Shown here: positions 15,126 through 16,617 of the stretch, in pieces
Position numbering within the stretch: the first letter of the stretch is position 1
How the letters are laid out: each line of letters starts with the position of its first letter
NCBI GenBank assembly: GCA_905480445.1
Contig: CAJQQJ010000058.1
Location: 1 to 16,617 of the forward strand
Direction of reading: 5' to 3'
Source: an uncultured Alphaproteobacteria bacterium
Lineage (GTDB): Bacteria; Pseudomonadota; Alphaproteobacteria; UBA7985; CAJQQZ01
DNA length: 16,617 nucleotides
Notes under the pieces: generated by a model
Databases searched by the model: none
What the model saw: the letters and a program-made list of their open reading frames with translations, nothing else
Told to the model about the DNA's origin: nothing
Translations under genes and position numbers: made by a program

Positions 15126-15154
15126 TTTCCATTGGATTCTATGTCATGATGTTT

Positions 15155-15176
15155 AGGGAAGCATCCTCATTTCCCT
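15155..15176 (+). other. Leader hairpin 1 upstream of yaeQ
   Basis: AGGGAA (15155-15160) and TTCCCT (15171-15176) pair perfectly over six bases around a ten-base loop. No T-run follows, so it is not an intrinsic terminator. Confidence 0.4.
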
Positions 15177-15224
15177 GACTGCACCTTGCTTTCTGCTTTA
15201 CAAAACCATTAGGCACATTAAGGG

Positions 15225-15246
15225 TCCCTATCTTCGTTGTTAGGGA
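15225..15246 (+). promoter_or_regulatory. Leader hairpin 2 covering the yaeQ ribosome binding site
   Basis: TCCCTA (15225-15230) and TAGGGA (15241-15246) pair perfectly around a ten-base loop. The right arm contains the AGGGA that serves as ribosome binding site, seven bases before the ATG at 15253. Folding would hide the site. Hairpin 1 offers competing AGGGAA and TTCCCT segments. Confidence 0.4.
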
Positions 15247-15252
15247 AATATC

Positions 15253-15798
15253 ATGGCGCAAAATGCCACCATTTATAAAGTTGAACTTTCCGTTTCCGAT
15301 ATGGATCGCCACTATTACGAGACCCATAAGCTTACCGTTGCCAAACATCCTTCGGAAACGGATAAACGATTAATGGTGCGTATTCTTGCTTTTGCACTGA
15401 ATGCCCATGAAAATCTGGAAATGACCAAGGATCTTTCAACGGATGACGAACCAGATATTTGGCAGAAAAGCTTAAATGGCGAGCTTGAGTTGTGGGTCAC
15501 CTTGGGCCTCCCTGGCGATAAGATTATTCGTCAATCCTGCGGCAAAGCCAAAGAAGTGATCGTCTATTCTTATGGCGGTAGGACAGCCGAAATGTGGTGG
15601 GAAAAAACCCAAAACAGCACCACGCGATTTGATAACCTTCAGGTCATAAACTTTTCAGAGCAAAACATCAGTGAACTAGAGGAATTGGCAAATCGTTCAA
15701 TGGCGTTACAGGTTAACATCCAGGATGGGGATGTGATGGTCAGTGTTGATAACAGCATCGTTTACTTAACCCCAGTCAAATGGAAAAGTAACGAATAG
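15253..15798 (+). CDS. yaeQ: YaeQ family protein
   Basis: A complete 181-residue YaeQ protein, the same length as the Escherichia coli one. Matching blocks run along the whole chain: ATIYKVELSVSDMDRHYYE (5-23), KHPSETDKRLMVRILAFAL (31-49), DDEPDIW (64-70), ELWVTLGLPGDK (79-90), EVIVYSYGGRTAEMWW (101-116) and MALQVNIQDG (150-159). Known structures of the family show a variant PD-(D/E)XK nuclease-like fold, but no activity is established; early reports of an anti-termination role are unconfirmed. AGGGA seven bases upstream is a good ribosome binding site. It stands alone, flanked by a broken RraA-family gene and a long non-coding stretch. Confidence 0.93.
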   Translation: MAQNATIYKVELSVSDMDRHYYETHKLTVAKHPSETDKRLMVRILAFALNAHENLEMTKDLSTDDEPDIWQKSLNGELELWVTLGLPGDKIIRQSCGKAKEVIVYSYGGRTAEMWWEKTQNSTTRFDNLQVINFSEQNISELEELANRSMALQVNIQDGDVMVSVDNSIVYLTPVKWKSNE

Positions 15799-15809
15799 AC
15801 ATAATTGTC

Positions 15810-15827
15810 GCCTCTTAGGCTTTGTTT
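15810..15827 (+). terminator. Weak terminator-like hairpin after yaeQ
   Basis: GCCT CTT AGGC followed by TTTGTTT, 11 bases after the yaeQ stop. The four-base stem is short, so function is doubtful. Confidence 0.25.
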
Positions 15828-16013
15828 ACCCATTTATTACATTTGGCTTGATTGCGAATGAAATGAACGAAAATTCAATGTTGAAGTAAATATGACGTTG
15901 ACCGAACTATAGGAGAACAAACACCAAGGCGGAAACTAATTTGAGTTACGTTTTGTCAGAACCGACTCAGGTAAGTGACAGAGGCAAATTTCCGGCTTTT
16001 GATTTCCGATAAA

Positions 16014-16037
16014 TGGTGCTGCCGGGGATTTTCGATC
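16014..16037 (-). other. tRNA 3'-end-like remnant (possible attachment-site scar)
   Basis: On the - strand the sequence reads GATCGAAAATCCCC, then GGCAGCACCA. It looks like the T-loop, T-stem and CCA end of a tRNA. The 5' T-stem strand does not pair and no D or anticodon arm is found, so it is not a working tRNA. Confidence 0.25.
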
Positions 16038-16135
16038 TTTTGTTACCTTCCGACCTCTAACTACAATAATTATTTAATAAAATCAATGGATTGATTGAAA
16101 CTTACGTGGGTTTCACAATGCTTGGACAGCCAAAA

Positions 16136-16157
16136 TTGCACTACATTTTGCACTACA
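16136..16157. repeat. 10-bp direct repeat
   Basis: TTGCACTACA occurs at 16136-16145 and again at 16148-16157, separated by TT, in a non-coding region. The spacing of 12 bases is near one helical turn, as in tandem protein-binding sites. Confidence 0.5.
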
Positions 16158-16457
16158 ATCTAGCTCCGGAAATTCGGTGACATCCTTTGTCGATGTCTCA
16201 TCGCACAATTACGATAACAATTTTGGTACAAGCCGAAAACGCAAGGTCGTCGGCTTTCGCAGCCTCTGTTGTTGCCCTCATCCCTGCAGTAAACTTAATA
16301 GTCATTTACGTTGTTAACCGCGCTAGCAGATGTTCACCAAGTTGCTCCCACAGTACCGGGTTCTTATCGCAAGAGCATCGGATTACCCACGTGACTTCAG
16401 CGTAGATAGTCGAATAATCAAATGCAGATTTTCATCGGGTCCCGCTCCTATCAGGCA

Positions 16458-16617
16458 TCACGACACCAAAAGTGGGATACTGCAGTTACCCAAAATGTAC
16501 TCTGTAACACCACCAAAAATTTGTTCTGAAAGTCGATTGCGGCTGTAGGCGCCCATGACTAACAATTCACAATCTTGCTCTCTGCTAACTGAAAGAATGG
16601 CCTGGCCGACAGAGCCT
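16458..16617 (-). CDS. Universal stress protein (UspA family), C-terminal end, cut by the window edge
   Basis: The last 52 codons of a gene that continues beyond the right edge; the stop TGA is at 16458-16460. The fragment reads CELLVMGAYSRNRLSEQIF then GGVTEYILGN and IPLLVS. This is the C-terminal nucleotide-binding motif of Usp proteins (Gly-X2-Gly-X9-Gly-Ser/Thr type, here MGAYSRNR and GGVT) followed by the final strand. Usp proteins bind ATP or AMP and aid survival under stress. Total length and whether it is a tandem Usp cannot be told from this end. Confidence 0.85.
   Translation of the reverse strand, partial: GSVGQAILSVSREQDCELLVMGAYSRNRLSEQIFGGVTEYILGNCSIPLLVS

Larger units (their letters stand above)
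15799..16457. other. Gene-poor intergenic stretch
   Basis: About 660 bases with no supported gene. Small open frames here (for example 16187-16405) lack a ribosome binding site and recognisable motifs. The stretch contains a weak terminator-like hairpin just after yaeQ, a tRNA-3'-end-like remnant at 16014-16037, an A/T-rich segment at 16062-16100 with the palindrome TCAATGGATTGA, and a 10-bp direct repeat at 16136-16157. Confidence 0.6.

Noticed and set aside
16014..16060. A functional tRNA gene on the - strand
   Set aside because: Only the 3' end resembles a tRNA; the T-stem does not pair and no anticodon arm could be drawn. It is kept only as a possible scar.
16187..16405. Small hydrophobic open frame as a membrane peptide gene
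   Set aside because: No ribosome binding site, no recognisable family, and the hydrophobic part is short and flanked by low-quality sequence; likely chance.

Overview
The window reads as a piece of a proteobacterial chromosome, most likely an alphaproteobacterium. The reasons are the family content (benzoate-CoA ligase family, COG3576 flavoproteins, an Entner-Doudoroff gene block, YaeQ), the roughly balanced base composition and the dense, translationally coupled operons. The exact lineage cannot be fixed without searches. No phage, CRISPR, rRNA or complete tRNA gene was seen.

Layout, left to right. (1) 41-4832, + strand: a tightly coupled five-gene operon: D-2-hydroxyacid dehydrogenase, stand-alone FAD aryl-CoA-type monooxygenase, benzoate-CoA-ligase-family enzyme, COG3576 flavin-binding protein and VOC (glyoxalase-fold) protein. 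Three of the four junctions are ATGA stop/start overlaps. It looks like a route in which an aromatic acid is activated to its CoA thioester, oxygenated and then processed further. (2) 4919-6226, + strand: a secreted DUF1287 protein and a DUF1989 (urea-carboxylase-associated) protein. (3) 6223-11007, - strand: an acyl-CoA carboxylase (carboxyltransferase subunit, then biotin carboxylase/BCCP subunit) followed by a nitronate-monooxygenase-like flavoprotein. An acyl-CoA dehydrogenase (11197-12339, +) is divergent from it. Together they suggest catabolism of a branched or otherwise unusual acyl-CoA.

(4) 12548-14217, - strand: the wreck of a central-carbon operon. In transcription order it holds the first ~35 codons of a peroxiredoxin-like gene, the 3' end of zwf, the 3' end of edd, an apparently intact eda, and a frameshifted and truncated 5' part of pgi. 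Only eda (KDPG/KHG aldolase) survives. Next to it, an RraA-family gene (14399-15125, +) is broken by one extra C.

(5) 15253-15798, +: yaeQ, with two small leader hairpins, one covering its ribosome binding site. Then come about 660 bases without a convincing gene, holding a tRNA-3'-end-like remnant and a short direct repeat. At the right edge is the C-terminal end of a universal stress protein gene (- strand, cut by the window).

The strongest points for follow-up are the split aryl-CoA monooxygenase operon, the unassigned carboxylase/dehydrogenase/NMO cluster, and the selective survival of eda within a deleted Entner-Doudoroff operon.
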